Below the pieces are notes generated by a model. That model was not told where the DNA came from, made no database searches, and saw only the letters and a program-made list of their open reading frames with translations. The position numbers were made by a program, and so were the translations under genes. Below are positions 1 to 6,125 of a stretch of DNA of 6,239 bases, in pieces; the stretch's first letter is position 1, and each line of letters starts with the position of its first letter. This stretch comes from Deltaproteobacteria bacterium. GTDB taxonomy: Bacteria > Desulfobacterota > DSM-4660 > Desulfatiglandales > Desulfatiglandaceae. The DNA lies in contig JAFDJF010000164.1 of the NCBI GenBank assembly GCA_019307645.1, positions 1 through 6,239 on the forward strand, read 5' to 3'.

Positions 1-1
1 T

Positions 2-68
2 AGCGAAGCGATTCCATACTTCGGCGCTTGTTATTCGTGATTCGATATTCGTCGGTTTAATTTTTCCG
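2..68. repeat. Partial copy of the palindromic intergenic repeat (right half)
   Basis: Bases 2-60 align without gaps to 1591-1649 with about 50 of 59 identities. The match begins with a perfect 22-base block (2-23 against 1591-1612) and ends with 41-60, which matches 18 of 20. Similarity fades after the GGTTTAA block, near the 3' end of the aminopeptidase gene. It corresponds to the right half of the 1420-1720 element in the same orientation. The other half, if present, lies left of the window. No terminator-like hairpin plus T-run is visible for the aminopeptidase gene here. Confidence 0.8.
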
Positions 69-80
69 CGAGCCCTAACC

Positions 81-1376
81 CTAAGATCCTTTGCTCATCA
101 ATGCTTCAATTTCGTTCGCTTCGATCGGGATATCTTCAGTCAGATCGATCGGGTCGTTTTTCGTGATCAGGATGTCGTTTTCCAGACGGATGCCAATCGC
201 CTCTTCCGGGATATAGATACCCGGTTCACATGTAAACACCATGCCGGGTTCAAACTTGCGGTATTTGTTCCCATAGTCATGGACGTCCAATCCGAGATAA
301 TGGGACGTGCCATGCATGAAATATTTTTTGTATAATGGTTCATCTTCAGGCTGTTTTTTCACCGCTTTGGCATCAATGAGCCCTAAAACGATTAACTCAT
401 CCTGAACAAGATTCCCAACCGCTTCGTTGTATTTTTCAAGAGTATTTCCGGGTTTCAGCATCTGGATGGCTGCCCGCTGAATCCGTAGCACTGCGTCATA
501 AACATCTCTTTGCCGGTTTGTGAATTTACCATTTATGGGTATCGTGCGGGTAACATCTGATGCGTAATGGGCATACTCGGCGCCTAAATCCATCAGTAAA
601 ATGTCTCCATCCCGGCATTGAAGATCATTTTTCACATAATGCAGCACACATGAGTTTCTCCCTGATGCGACAACTGAAGGGTAGGCCGGGCCGTTTGAAC
701 GGTTTTTCAAGAACTCGTGACAGATCTCTGCTTCAATTTCGAATTCCCAGACCCCGGGTTTGACAAATCCAAGCAACCGGCGAAATGCCTTTTCCGTAAT
801 CCCGCATGCCTGCCGGATCAGGTCTATCTCGACATCTGACTTGACTGCCCGCAGATCATGCATGATTGGGGCGAGTCGATCATAATCGTGTAAAGGATAG
901 GCGTCCATACACCATTTCAGAAAACGGGCATCACGGGTTTCAACTGTTACATCGGCACGCAGGTGTTCATTGCTGTTCAGATAAATATGCTCACATTCGA
1001 AAACCAGATCCCTGAATACCCTTTCAAATTCGGATGTCCAGCAGACCATTTGTATGCCGGAGATTTCAGTTGCCTGTCCCTTTGAATATTTTTCACCTTC
1101 CCATACAGCTGTTTTTTCATTGGTTTCCCTGATAAACAGGACTTCCCGGTGTTTTTCTTCCACTGCGCCTGGGCATAACAGAAGCACGGTTTCTTCCTGA
1201 TCGATTCCACTGAGGTAGAATAAATCCGTAGTCTGCACAAACGGGTATGTTCCGTCTGCGCTGGTTGGCATGATGTCATTAGCGTTTAAAACTGCAACTG
1301 ATTTTGACTGGAGATTTCCTGCCAGTCTCTTGCGGTTGTCGACAAACAGCTGCGGGTCAATTGGGTTGTATTTCAT
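81..1376 (-). CDS. pepP: Xaa-Pro aminopeptidase (aminopeptidase P, peptidase family M24B)
   Basis: The 431-residue product is a cytosolic metallopeptidase expected to remove an N-terminal residue preceding proline. It has the two-domain layout of bacterial PepP: an AMP_N-type domain (about residues 5-130, including TTDLFYLSGI) and a C-terminal 'pita-bread' M24 domain (about 170-425). All five dinuclear metal ligands are present when numbered from the chosen start: D263 (MDLGAE), D274 (SDVTRT), H359 (HGTSHYLGLDVHD), E384 (TCEPGIYI) and E399 (GIRLENDILIT). The catalytic-site histidines H246 (LHYV) and H366 (DVHD) are also there. Length matches E. coli PepP (about 440). The start is the ATG at 1376-1374, preceded by AAGGAAG ten bases upstream. 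The open frame runs 15 codons further, to 1421, but those codons read through repeat-like DNA. No protein partner is evident. The gene follows fumC in the same direction, but a 392-nt repeat-filled gap argues against tight co-transcription. A prolidase is less likely because of the AMP_N domain. Confidence 0.93.
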   Translation of the reverse strand: MKYNPIDPQLFVDNRKRLAGNLQSKSVAVLNANDIMPTSADGTYPFVQTTDLFYLSGIDQEETVLLLCPGAVEEKHREVLFIRETNEKTAVWEGEKYSKGQATEISGIQMVCWTSEFERVFRDLVFECEHIYLNSNEHLRADVTVETRDARFLKWCMDAYPLHDYDRLAPIMHDLRAVKSDVEIDLIRQACGITEKAFRRLLGFVKPGVWEFEIEAEICHEFLKNRSNGPAYPSVVASGRNSCVLHYVKNDLQCRDGDILLMDLGAEYAHYASDVTRTIPINGKFTNRQRDVYDAVLRIQRAAIQMLKPGNTLEKYNEAVGNLVQDELIVLGLIDAKAVKKQPEDEPLYKKYFMHGTSHYLGLDVHDYGNKYRKFEPGMVFTCEPGIYIPEEAIGIRLENDILITKNDPIDLTEDIPIEANEIEALMSKGS

Positions 1377-1386
1377 TTTTATTTCA

Positions 1387-1393
1387 CTTCCTT
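1387..1393 (-). promoter_or_regulatory. Ribosome binding site of the aminopeptidase gene
   Basis: On the minus strand this reads AAGGAAG, ten bases before the ATG at 1376-1374. It decides the start, because the longer alternative beginning at 1421 has no comparable Shine-Dalgarno sequence and its extra codons are made of ACCAGT-like repeat DNA. Confidence 0.7.
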
Positions 1394-1400
1394 TATTCAG

Positions 1401-1419
1401 GAACCAGTGATCAGTGACC
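1401..1419. repeat. ACCAGT/CAGTGA-type short-period tract, left part
   Basis: The bases GAACCAGTGATCAGTGACC are a degenerate 6-9-base reiteration of the CCAGT/CAGTGA kind. The same kind of tract resumes at 1721, on the other side of the 301-bp palindromic element, in the same orientation. Function is unknown. Confidence 0.55.
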
Positions 1420-1720
1420 ACTCAATGCCGTTAAGTTAACGAAAGTTCAATTTGTTACCCCGGCTATTCATTCAATCAGACTTAAGTAAAACCGAATATC
1501 GAATATCGAATCACGCTAAAGACGTGACCTATGGGCAAGAATTTCGAATAACGAAGTAAGGAGTTTTTGTCTATTATGCAAAATAAATAGAGCGAAGCGA
1601 TTCCATACTTCGTCATTCGTCAATCGTTATTCGATATTCTGCGGTTTAAAATCTTTCCCGCATGGTAGCAATCCCGGATGCTTAAGCTTATGGAGAATCC
1701 TTAATTTATCGGCATTGAGT
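1420..1720. mobile_element. 301-bp MITE-like palindromic element with terminal inverted repeats
   Basis: The ends are inverted repeats: ACTCAATGCCG at 1420-1430 is the perfect complement of CGGCATTGAGT at 1710-1720. The match extends to 20 of 23 bases (1420-1442 against 1698-1720). Further in, 1487-1515 (TAAAACCGAATATCGAA...) is complementary to about 1620-1649, at nearly equal distance from each end (67 against 72 bases). Near the centre, 1551-1562 pairs with 1602-1613 with one mismatch, and a 39-nt AT-rich loop lies between. A small extra hairpin sits at 1511-1527 (TCACG/CGTGA). There is no ORF of transposase size, so if mobile it would be non-autonomous. I see no clean target-site duplication. 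It fills the gap between fumC and the aminopeptidase gene, and its transcript would form a long stem. Confidence 0.65.
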
Positions 1721-1764
1721 AACCAGCAACCAGTAACCGATATCTGACAACCGACCACTGACAA
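1721..1764. repeat. ACCAGT/CTGACAA-type short-period tract, right part
   Basis: The stretch contains AACCAGCAACCAGTAACC followed by CTGACAACCGACCACTGACAA. It is a degenerate short-period repeat that continues to within 5 bases of the fumarase stop codon (1769-1771). Together with 1401-1419 it looks like one tract interrupted by the palindromic element. Confidence 0.55.
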
Positions 1765-1768
1765 TCCC

Positions 1769-3151
1769 TCATTTTCCAGATATCATCCTGTTCAGGATTT
1801 CGTCAATTTCATCTTCAGACAGGACCCGGGCTTCTTTGGCGACTTCTCTTACGGATTTCCCTGTATTATTGGCCTCTTTAGCCATGGCAGCGGCTTTATC
1901 ATAACCGATTTCAGGAACGAGGGCTGTGACTAAAGAGAGACTCTGTTCTAAATTAGATGCACATTTATCCTGATTTGCCATAATCCCCCTGATGCATTTG
2001 TCTGCAAATGCAGTGCTGGAAGTGGTGAGCAACTGCACTGACTGCAATAGATTGTAAGCTATTAAAGGAAGCATGACATTCAGCTCAAAATTTCCGGCCT
2101 GTGCCCCGTACGTAATGGCAGAATCATTCCCAATCACCTGTCCTGCAACCTGAAGGACCACCTCCGGGATCACAGGGTTGACTTTCCCTGGCATAATGGA
2201 GGAACCGGGTTGCAGATCCGGGATGTTGATTTCTCCCAGTCCGCATCTGGGGCCTGATGAAAGCCATCGGATGTCATTGGCGATCTTTATAAGACTGACG
2301 GCAAAGGTTTTGAGGGCGCTGCTGGTTTCAGCGGCGGAATCCTGTGCGGCCTGTGCCTCAAAGTGATTCCGGGCCTCTCTAAAAGCGCAACCGGTTTCCT
2401 CAGAGATCCCTACGATCACCTTTGATGCAAAATCCGGATGTGTATTCACCCCCGTACCCACGGCTGTTCCGCCAAGCGCAAGTTCACCCAGTGTTGTTTC
2501 CAAGGCCTTGATCCGTTCAACCCCGATTTCCACCTGTCTCGCATAACCGCTGAAAGCCTCCCCAAGGCTCATGGGGACGGCATCCTGGAGATGGGTCCTG
2601 GCGATTTTTCTTATCTCTTTGAATTCTTTCGATTTTTCCGTGATCGTCTTTTGCAGGTGCGCCATTGCGGGAATAAGACAGTCATTTAACTCGGTCAAAA
2701 CAGCAATGTGTATTGCGGAAGGTATGACATCATTGCTGGATTGTCCCCTGTTCACATGATCGTTGGGGTGTACCGGAGATTTTCCGCCCCGTTTACCGGT
2801 AATCAGTTCGTTGGCCCGGCCAGCAATGATCTCGTTGGCGTTCATATTGGTGGACGTACCAGAGCCGGTCTGAAAAACGTCTATCACAAACTGATCATCA
2901 AATTGGCCTTTTATCATTTCTTCACAAGCGGTAATAATTGCTTCCGCCGGCTCAGATCCAATAAGGCCTAAATCAAGATTTACCTGGGCAGCATGTTTTT
3001 TGATCATGCCCAAGACCCTATAAAACACGGAAGGGAACCTGAGATCGCTGATGGAGAAGTTGTCCTTGGCCCTTTGGGTCTGAGCGCCGTAATAGGCAAC
3101 CTCAGGGACCCGAACCGTTCCCATGGTATCCTGTTCTTCTCGGTATTTCAT
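1769..3151 (-). CDS. fumC: Class II fumarate hydratase (fumarase C)
   Basis: The 460-residue protein is a full-length member of the fumarase/aspartase superfamily (E. coli FumC is 467). It is predicted to interconvert fumarate and L-malate in the cytosol as an iron-independent homotetramer. Visible landmarks are the N-terminal GAQTQR (22-27), TGSGTSTNMNANE (95-107), HPNDHVNRGQSSND (128-141), the catalytic-base motif ARTHLQDA with H187, and the superfamily signature GSSIMPGKVNP (316-326) carrying the catalytic serine at about S317. The C-terminal IGYDKAA domain is present (416-422). TGSGT and GNFELNV (353-359) favour fumarase; aspartases have GGAGT at the first site. The VIPE after the signature (327-330) is seen in aspartases and also in some fumarases, such as the mycobacterial enzyme. 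The start ATG is preceded on the minus strand by GGTGGAG with a short 4-base gap. In a sulfate-reducer-like cell it would serve the TCA or methylmalonyl-CoA routes. A promoter candidate lies about 235 bases upstream, implying a long structured leader. Confidence 0.93.
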   Translation of the reverse strand: MKYREEQDTMGTVRVPEVAYYGAQTQRAKDNFSISDLRFPSVFYRVLGMIKKHAAQVNLDLGLIGSEPAEAIITACEEMIKGQFDDQFVIDVFQTGSGTSTNMNANEIIAGRANELITGKRGGKSPVHPNDHVNRGQSSNDVIPSAIHIAVLTELNDCLIPAMAHLQKTITEKSKEFKEIRKIARTHLQDAVPMSLGEAFSGYARQVEIGVERIKALETTLGELALGGTAVGTGVNTHPDFASKVIVGISEETGCAFREARNHFEAQAAQDSAAETSSALKTFAVSLIKIANDIRWLSSGPRCGLGEINIPDLQPGSSIMPGKVNPVIPEVVLQVAGQVIGNDSAITYGAQAGNFELNVMLPLIAYNLLQSVQLLTTSSTAFADKCIRGIMANQDKCASNLEQSLSLVTALVPEIGYDKAAAMAKEANNTGKSVREVAKEARVLSEDEIDEILNRMISGK

Positions 3152-3170
3152 TTCTCTCCACCCGTTCCAG

Positions 3171-3313
3171 ATTCACGGTTGGTCCACAAACCCCTGGCCC
3201 AGACCTGGCTTGAGACATTGCAGATTGCGTTCAGTCGCGCTCTCCGAGGCCGCTTCCAGCCCGGAGGGTAGGCGCTACGAGCCAGCGGCCAGGGCAGGCT
3301 CTGAACTGTGAAC
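3171..3313. repeat. GC-rich nested inverted-repeat unit in the fumC leader
   Basis: Three nested complementary pairs are visible. ATTCACGGTT (3171-3180) matches the complement of 3304-3313 at 8 of 10 bases. CCCTGGCC (3192-3199) is a perfect complement of 3287-3294. GGCCGCT (3248-3254) is a perfect complement of 3284-3290, in competition with the second pair. A further CTCCG/CGGAG pair is at 3242-3246/3262-3266. The unit is clearly richer in G and C than the AT-rich stretch that follows it (about 3315-3440). No protein-like frame fits it. It could be a dispersed repeat or a structured 5' untranslated leader of fumC. It does not resemble a riboswitch that I recognise. Confidence 0.5.
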
Positions 3314-3385
3314 TTGAGTTACCAAATGTTTAATCATTCTAAGCAGTTACTCAGTCAATCTGTTTGAACAATTCAAATCTTGAAA

Positions 3386-3414
3386 ATTATAGACAATTCC
3401 TTTAAGATTTTAAA
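3386..3414 (-). promoter_or_regulatory. Putative sigma70-type promoter for fumC
   Basis: On the minus strand a perfect TATAAT (-10, 3391-3386) lies 17 bases downstream of TTTAAA (-35-like, 3414-3409, 4 of 6 matches). It is in the AT-rich part of the divergent region and faces fumC. A transcript from here would carry a leader of roughly 230 nt containing the GC-rich inverted repeat. The call rests on sequence alone. Confidence 0.4.
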
Positions 3415-3502
3415 CTGTTTTTTTGATTAAAGGTAACAGTTTAGCGTTTTGAAACCGGGTTCTTTTCTTCCCGGAATCGAGATATTTGTCTCGTAACTTG
3501 AG

Positions 3503-3690
3503 AGTCCCGTAAAATGTCGTCACTCCGGTGAAAACCGGAGTCCAGACCAGCTGGAACCATTTGATATAACTGGATTCTCCAATAATTCGGAATCTTCGAC
3601 CAGCTGCAGTTTATCCCGTCTATGTGGCGGGATCGCCCTCCCCCCGCTCAAAGTCCGGGATCTTCGACTTGGCCTTGACCAGACTGAAAC
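3503..3690. repeat. Hairpin-rich repeat mosaic upstream of the fusion gene
   Basis: The stretch contains a perfect 8-bp hairpin ACTCCGGT-GAAA-ACCGGAGT (3522-3541) in the context GTCGTCACTCCGG...CCGGAGTCCAG. This resembles the widespread proteobacterial 'GTCATTCC...GGAATCCAG' type of dispersed repeat. A second hairpin, ATCCCGTC-TATGT-GGCGGGAT, is at 3613-3633 (one G-T pair). Direct repeats are CGGAATCTTCGAC (3588-3600) against CGGGATCTTCGAC at 3655-3667 (12 of 13), and GACCAGCTG at 3545-3553 and 3598-3606. Neither hairpin is followed by a T-run. A 62-codon minus-strand open frame here encodes nothing recognisable. Confidence 0.6.
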
Positions 3691-3734
3691 GTTTTGAAGC
3701 TGGCTCAAAAAATGATTCTTTCTGATATTTTTAA

Positions 3735-3740
3735 AGAGGG
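3735..3740 (+). promoter_or_regulatory. Ribosome binding site of the substrate-binding/TolC fusion gene
   Basis: The bases AGAGGG lie three bases before the ATG at 3744. Spacing is short but the purine-rich core is good. The following codons encode a clear signal peptide, which supports this start. Confidence 0.55.
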
Positions 3741-3743
3741 ATT

Positions 3744-6125
3744 ATGAAATTCAGGTACTTATTTATTCTGATTTTGGCTCTTCTGCTCCTGACGACTTTT
3801 CTAACCGACTCCTACAGCGGCCAAAAGCTTCCTGTTGTCAACATCGGATTTATAACCGACGGCCCGTGGATCAGGGATCTAATCTCATTCCCGGAAGCAC
3901 TTCTTCAGCGAGAAATCATTGACCTTACCGCAGGCGAGTTTGATGTTCGATTTCCACCGAACAAACGAATACAAGCCGACTGGAAAGTTGACGGAATTAA
4001 GCGTGCAATTGATCGTCTACTCAGTGACCCCCATGTCGACCTGATTATCACCCTGGGTATTCTTTCCTCCGCTGAAGTTTGTCACCGGAAACAACTCCCT
4101 AAGCCGGTCATCGCCCCTTTTGTCTTTGATCCTGAATTACAGGGGCTTCCTCTGAAAAATGGTGCCAGTGGTGTGCCAAATCTGAATTATGTTGCGTCAT
4201 ATAAAAACCTTGAAACGGATTTAAAGAGTTTCAGGGAAATTTTGCCCTTTTCCCAATTGACTGTCCTGGTAGATGAACTGCTTCAAAATTTTCCGAATGT
4301 ACTTGATAAGATTAGAGAAGCAGCAAATGCTATGGATATCTCCGTTACGATTCTGACTGTTGGCGCTTCCGTGGAGCCGGTTTTCAAGAAAATTTCTTCG
4401 GATACACAAGCCGTTTATGTGACGCCCCTGCTGCGCATAACACCAGAAGAATTCAATCGACTGGTCTCATATCTCAATAAAAATCGGATCCCTACATTTT
4501 CCCTTTGGGGAAGGGAGGAAGTGGAAAAAGGTCTGCTTGCAAGCATTGCGCCCACGGCTGATAAATCCCGGCTTGCCCGAAGAGTGGCTCTAAATGTCCA
4601 AAGGATACTTCTTGGTGAAGATGCCGGCTCGATAAATGTTGCATTTTCACGGGGCGAGCAGTTTGCAATCAACATGGCCACTGCTCGCATGACAGGCGTT
4701 TATCCCCACTGGGGCATCCTTACTGAAGCAGAACTATTGAATGAAGAACATGAAGGTGTTCAGAGACAACTCACTTTGCAGAGCGCTGTACACGAAGCTG
4801 TTAAAGCAAATCTTGAACTTGCTGCGGAGGACAGAAGAGTTTTCGCCGGCGAACATTTGGTCCGCGAGGCACGCGCTTCACTGTTACCGCAGCTTGACCT
4901 TGCATCGCAGGGTCTCATTATTGATAAAGACCGGTCAGAGGCTTCTTTTGGCAGGCAACCGGAACGCGCCGTTTCGGGTTCAATAACCGCTACCCAAATC
5001 TTATATTCTGAAGATGCCTGGGCAAATTATCATGTTCAGGGATACCTGCAGCAATCACGTATAGAGGAACGCGAGGCCTTGCGGTTGGACATAGCAATGG
5101 ACGCATCAATTGCATATCTCGATGTTCTGCGGGCAACGACATCCCTTCGAATCCAGAGAGAGAACCTCAAATTGACCCGGGCAAATTTTGAACGTGCCCG
5201 TGTACGGCAATCCATCGGCGTTTCAACTCCGGCTGAAGCTTTTCGTTGGGAAAGCCAAATCGCTAATAACCGCAGAGCTGTAATTGCTTCCCAGGCACGC
5301 CTGCAGCAGTCAAAAAACGCATTGAACAGGCTTTTGCACCGTCCCCTGGACGAACTTTTTATTGTATCAGAAACCAACCTCAGCGATCCAGTGCTGCTCG
5401 TGAGCGACAGACGGTTTTTTGGATATGTGGAAAACCCGAAGAAGTTCAAAATATTCGGAGATTTTCTGGTACAGGAGGCATTAGAGACAGCCCCGGAACT
5501 CCGGCAGTTGGGTATGGCCATTGCTGCCCAAAAGAGGATTGTGCTTGCTGCAAACAGGGCATACTGGTTGCCAACCTTTTCTTTCCAAGGTGATGTCAAT
5601 GAGTTACTTGCTGAGGGAGGCTCCGGAAAGCGTGATGATTCGATTTTGAGCCAGAATGACTCAGAATGGAGTGTCGGGGTTTTTGCCACCTTTCCGCTTT
5701 TCAGCGGGGGAGAAAAAAATGCAACCCTGCGCCGTACCAGTGAAGAACTTTTGAAGCTGGAAATTGAACGACAGGCTGTAGCAGAACGGATAGAGGAAAG
5801 GGTTCGCTACACAATGCATTTGACAAGCGCCTCTTATCCGAGCATACAACTTTCACGTGATGCGGCTGAAGCCGCTCAAAGGAACCTGGACCTGGTCAAG
5901 GATGCTTATGCACGGGGTTCTGTCTCAATTATCACTCTGCTGGATTCACAACACGCTTTTCTGGTGTCCGATGAAAGTGCGCAAAACGCTGTCTATGACT
6001 TCCTCATTGATCTCATGAGGGTCGAGCGCGCTATTGGGAAGTTCGAGTTTTTCCTCACTCAGGACGACCAAAAATCATTTTTCCAGAGAGTTGATAGCTT
6101 TTTTAAAAAAGCTGAGTCCGGGTAA
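3744..6125 (+). CDS. Periplasmic ABC-type substrate-binding domain fused to a TolC-family outer-membrane channel
   Basis: The 793-residue chain has three parts. Residues 1-25 form a signal peptide (basic start, LFILILALLLLTTFL core, likely cleavage after SYS; no lipobox cysteine). Residues about 30-325 look like the ABC_sub_bind (PF04392, TrpX-like) type I binding fold: a first lobe with VDLIITLGILSSAEV, LNYV at the lobe junction, a second lobe with QAVYVTPLL and IPTFSLWGREEVEKGLLASIAPT, and a closing FAINMATARMTGVYP. Residues about 342-770 are a complete TolC/OEP unit with the family's internal duplication. Repeat one starts LTLQSAVHEAVKANLEL, with barrel strands about 385-432. Repeat two starts FLVQEALETAPEL, with strands about 611-655 ending in FPLFSGGEKNA; YARGSVSIITLLDSQ (722-736) is typical of TolC. 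The TolC part alone, about 430 residues, is a normal mature length, so this is a fusion, not a truncation. It should trimerise in the outer membrane with binding domains hanging in the periplasm. Role, probably: a duct for an efflux or secretion pump with built-in ligand sensing or delivery. Partners are not in the window. Confidence 0.88.
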   Translation: MKFRYLFILILALLLLTTFLTDSYSGQKLPVVNIGFITDGPWIRDLISFPEALLQREIIDLTAGEFDVRFPPNKRIQADWKVDGIKRAIDRLLSDPHVDLIITLGILSSAEVCHRKQLPKPVIAPFVFDPELQGLPLKNGASGVPNLNYVASYKNLETDLKSFREILPFSQLTVLVDELLQNFPNVLDKIREAANAMDISVTILTVGASVEPVFKKISSDTQAVYVTPLLRITPEEFNRLVSYLNKNRIPTFSLWGREEVEKGLLASIAPTADKSRLARRVALNVQRILLGEDAGSINVAFSRGEQFAINMATARMTGVYPHWGILTEAELLNEEHEGVQRQLTLQSAVHEAVKANLELAAEDRRVFAGEHLVREARASLLPQLDLASQGLIIDKDRSEASFGRQPERAVSGSITATQILYSEDAWANYHVQGYLQQSRIEEREALRLDIAMDASIAYLDVLRATTSLRIQRENLKLTRANFERARVRQSIGVSTPAEAFRWESQIANNRRAVIASQARLQQSKNALNRLLHRPLDELFIVSETNLSDPVLLVSDRRFFGYVENPKKFKIFGDFLVQEALETAPELRQLGMAIAAQKRIVLAANRAYWLPTFSFQGDVNELLAEGGSGKRDDSILSQNDSEWSVGVFATFPLFSGGEKNATLRRTSEELLKLEIERQAVAERIEERVRYTMHLTSASYPSIQLSRDAAEAAQRNLDLVKDAYARGSVSIITLLDSQHAFLVSDESAQNAVYDFLIDLMRVERAIGKFEFFLTQDDQKSFFQRVDSFFKKAESG

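Noticed and set aside
1377..1421. N-terminal extension of the aminopeptidase to the ATG at 1421
   Set aside because: The 15 extra codons are made from ACCAGT-like repeat DNA, lack a good RBS, and the family N-terminus fits MKYNPIDPQLF, which has AAGGAAG upstream.
1769..3151. Aspartate ammonia-lyase instead of fumarase
   Set aside because: The substrate-site motif reads TGSGT rather than the aspartase GGAGT, and GNFELNV plus the IGYDKAA C-terminal domain are typical of class II fumarase.
2993..3271. 92-codon plus-strand open frame across the fumC start
   Set aside because: It overlaps the well-supported fumC gene in antisense, and its tail reads through the GC-rich inverted repeat. No RBS or recognisable protein features.
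3522..3541. Hairpin as a rho-independent terminator
   Set aside because: The stem is perfect but no T-run follows on either strand, and no gene ends there. A dispersed-repeat hairpin fits better.
3520..3708. 62-codon minus-strand open frame
   Set aside because: It is a translation of the hairpin and direct-repeat mosaic, without RBS or protein-like composition.
5036..5689. 217-codon minus-strand open frame
   Set aside because: It lies wholly antisense to the TolC part of the fusion gene. Its translation is low-complexity (Ser/Arg rich) and matches no family I recognise.
6096..6113. Perfect 18-bp palindrome AGCTTTTTTAAAAAAGCT near the end of the fusion gene
   Set aside because: It encodes the SFFKKA residues of the C-terminus and lies before the stop codon. 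AT-rich symmetry in a Phe-Phe-Lys-Lys stretch is readily explained by coding, although a weak structural role cannot be excluded.
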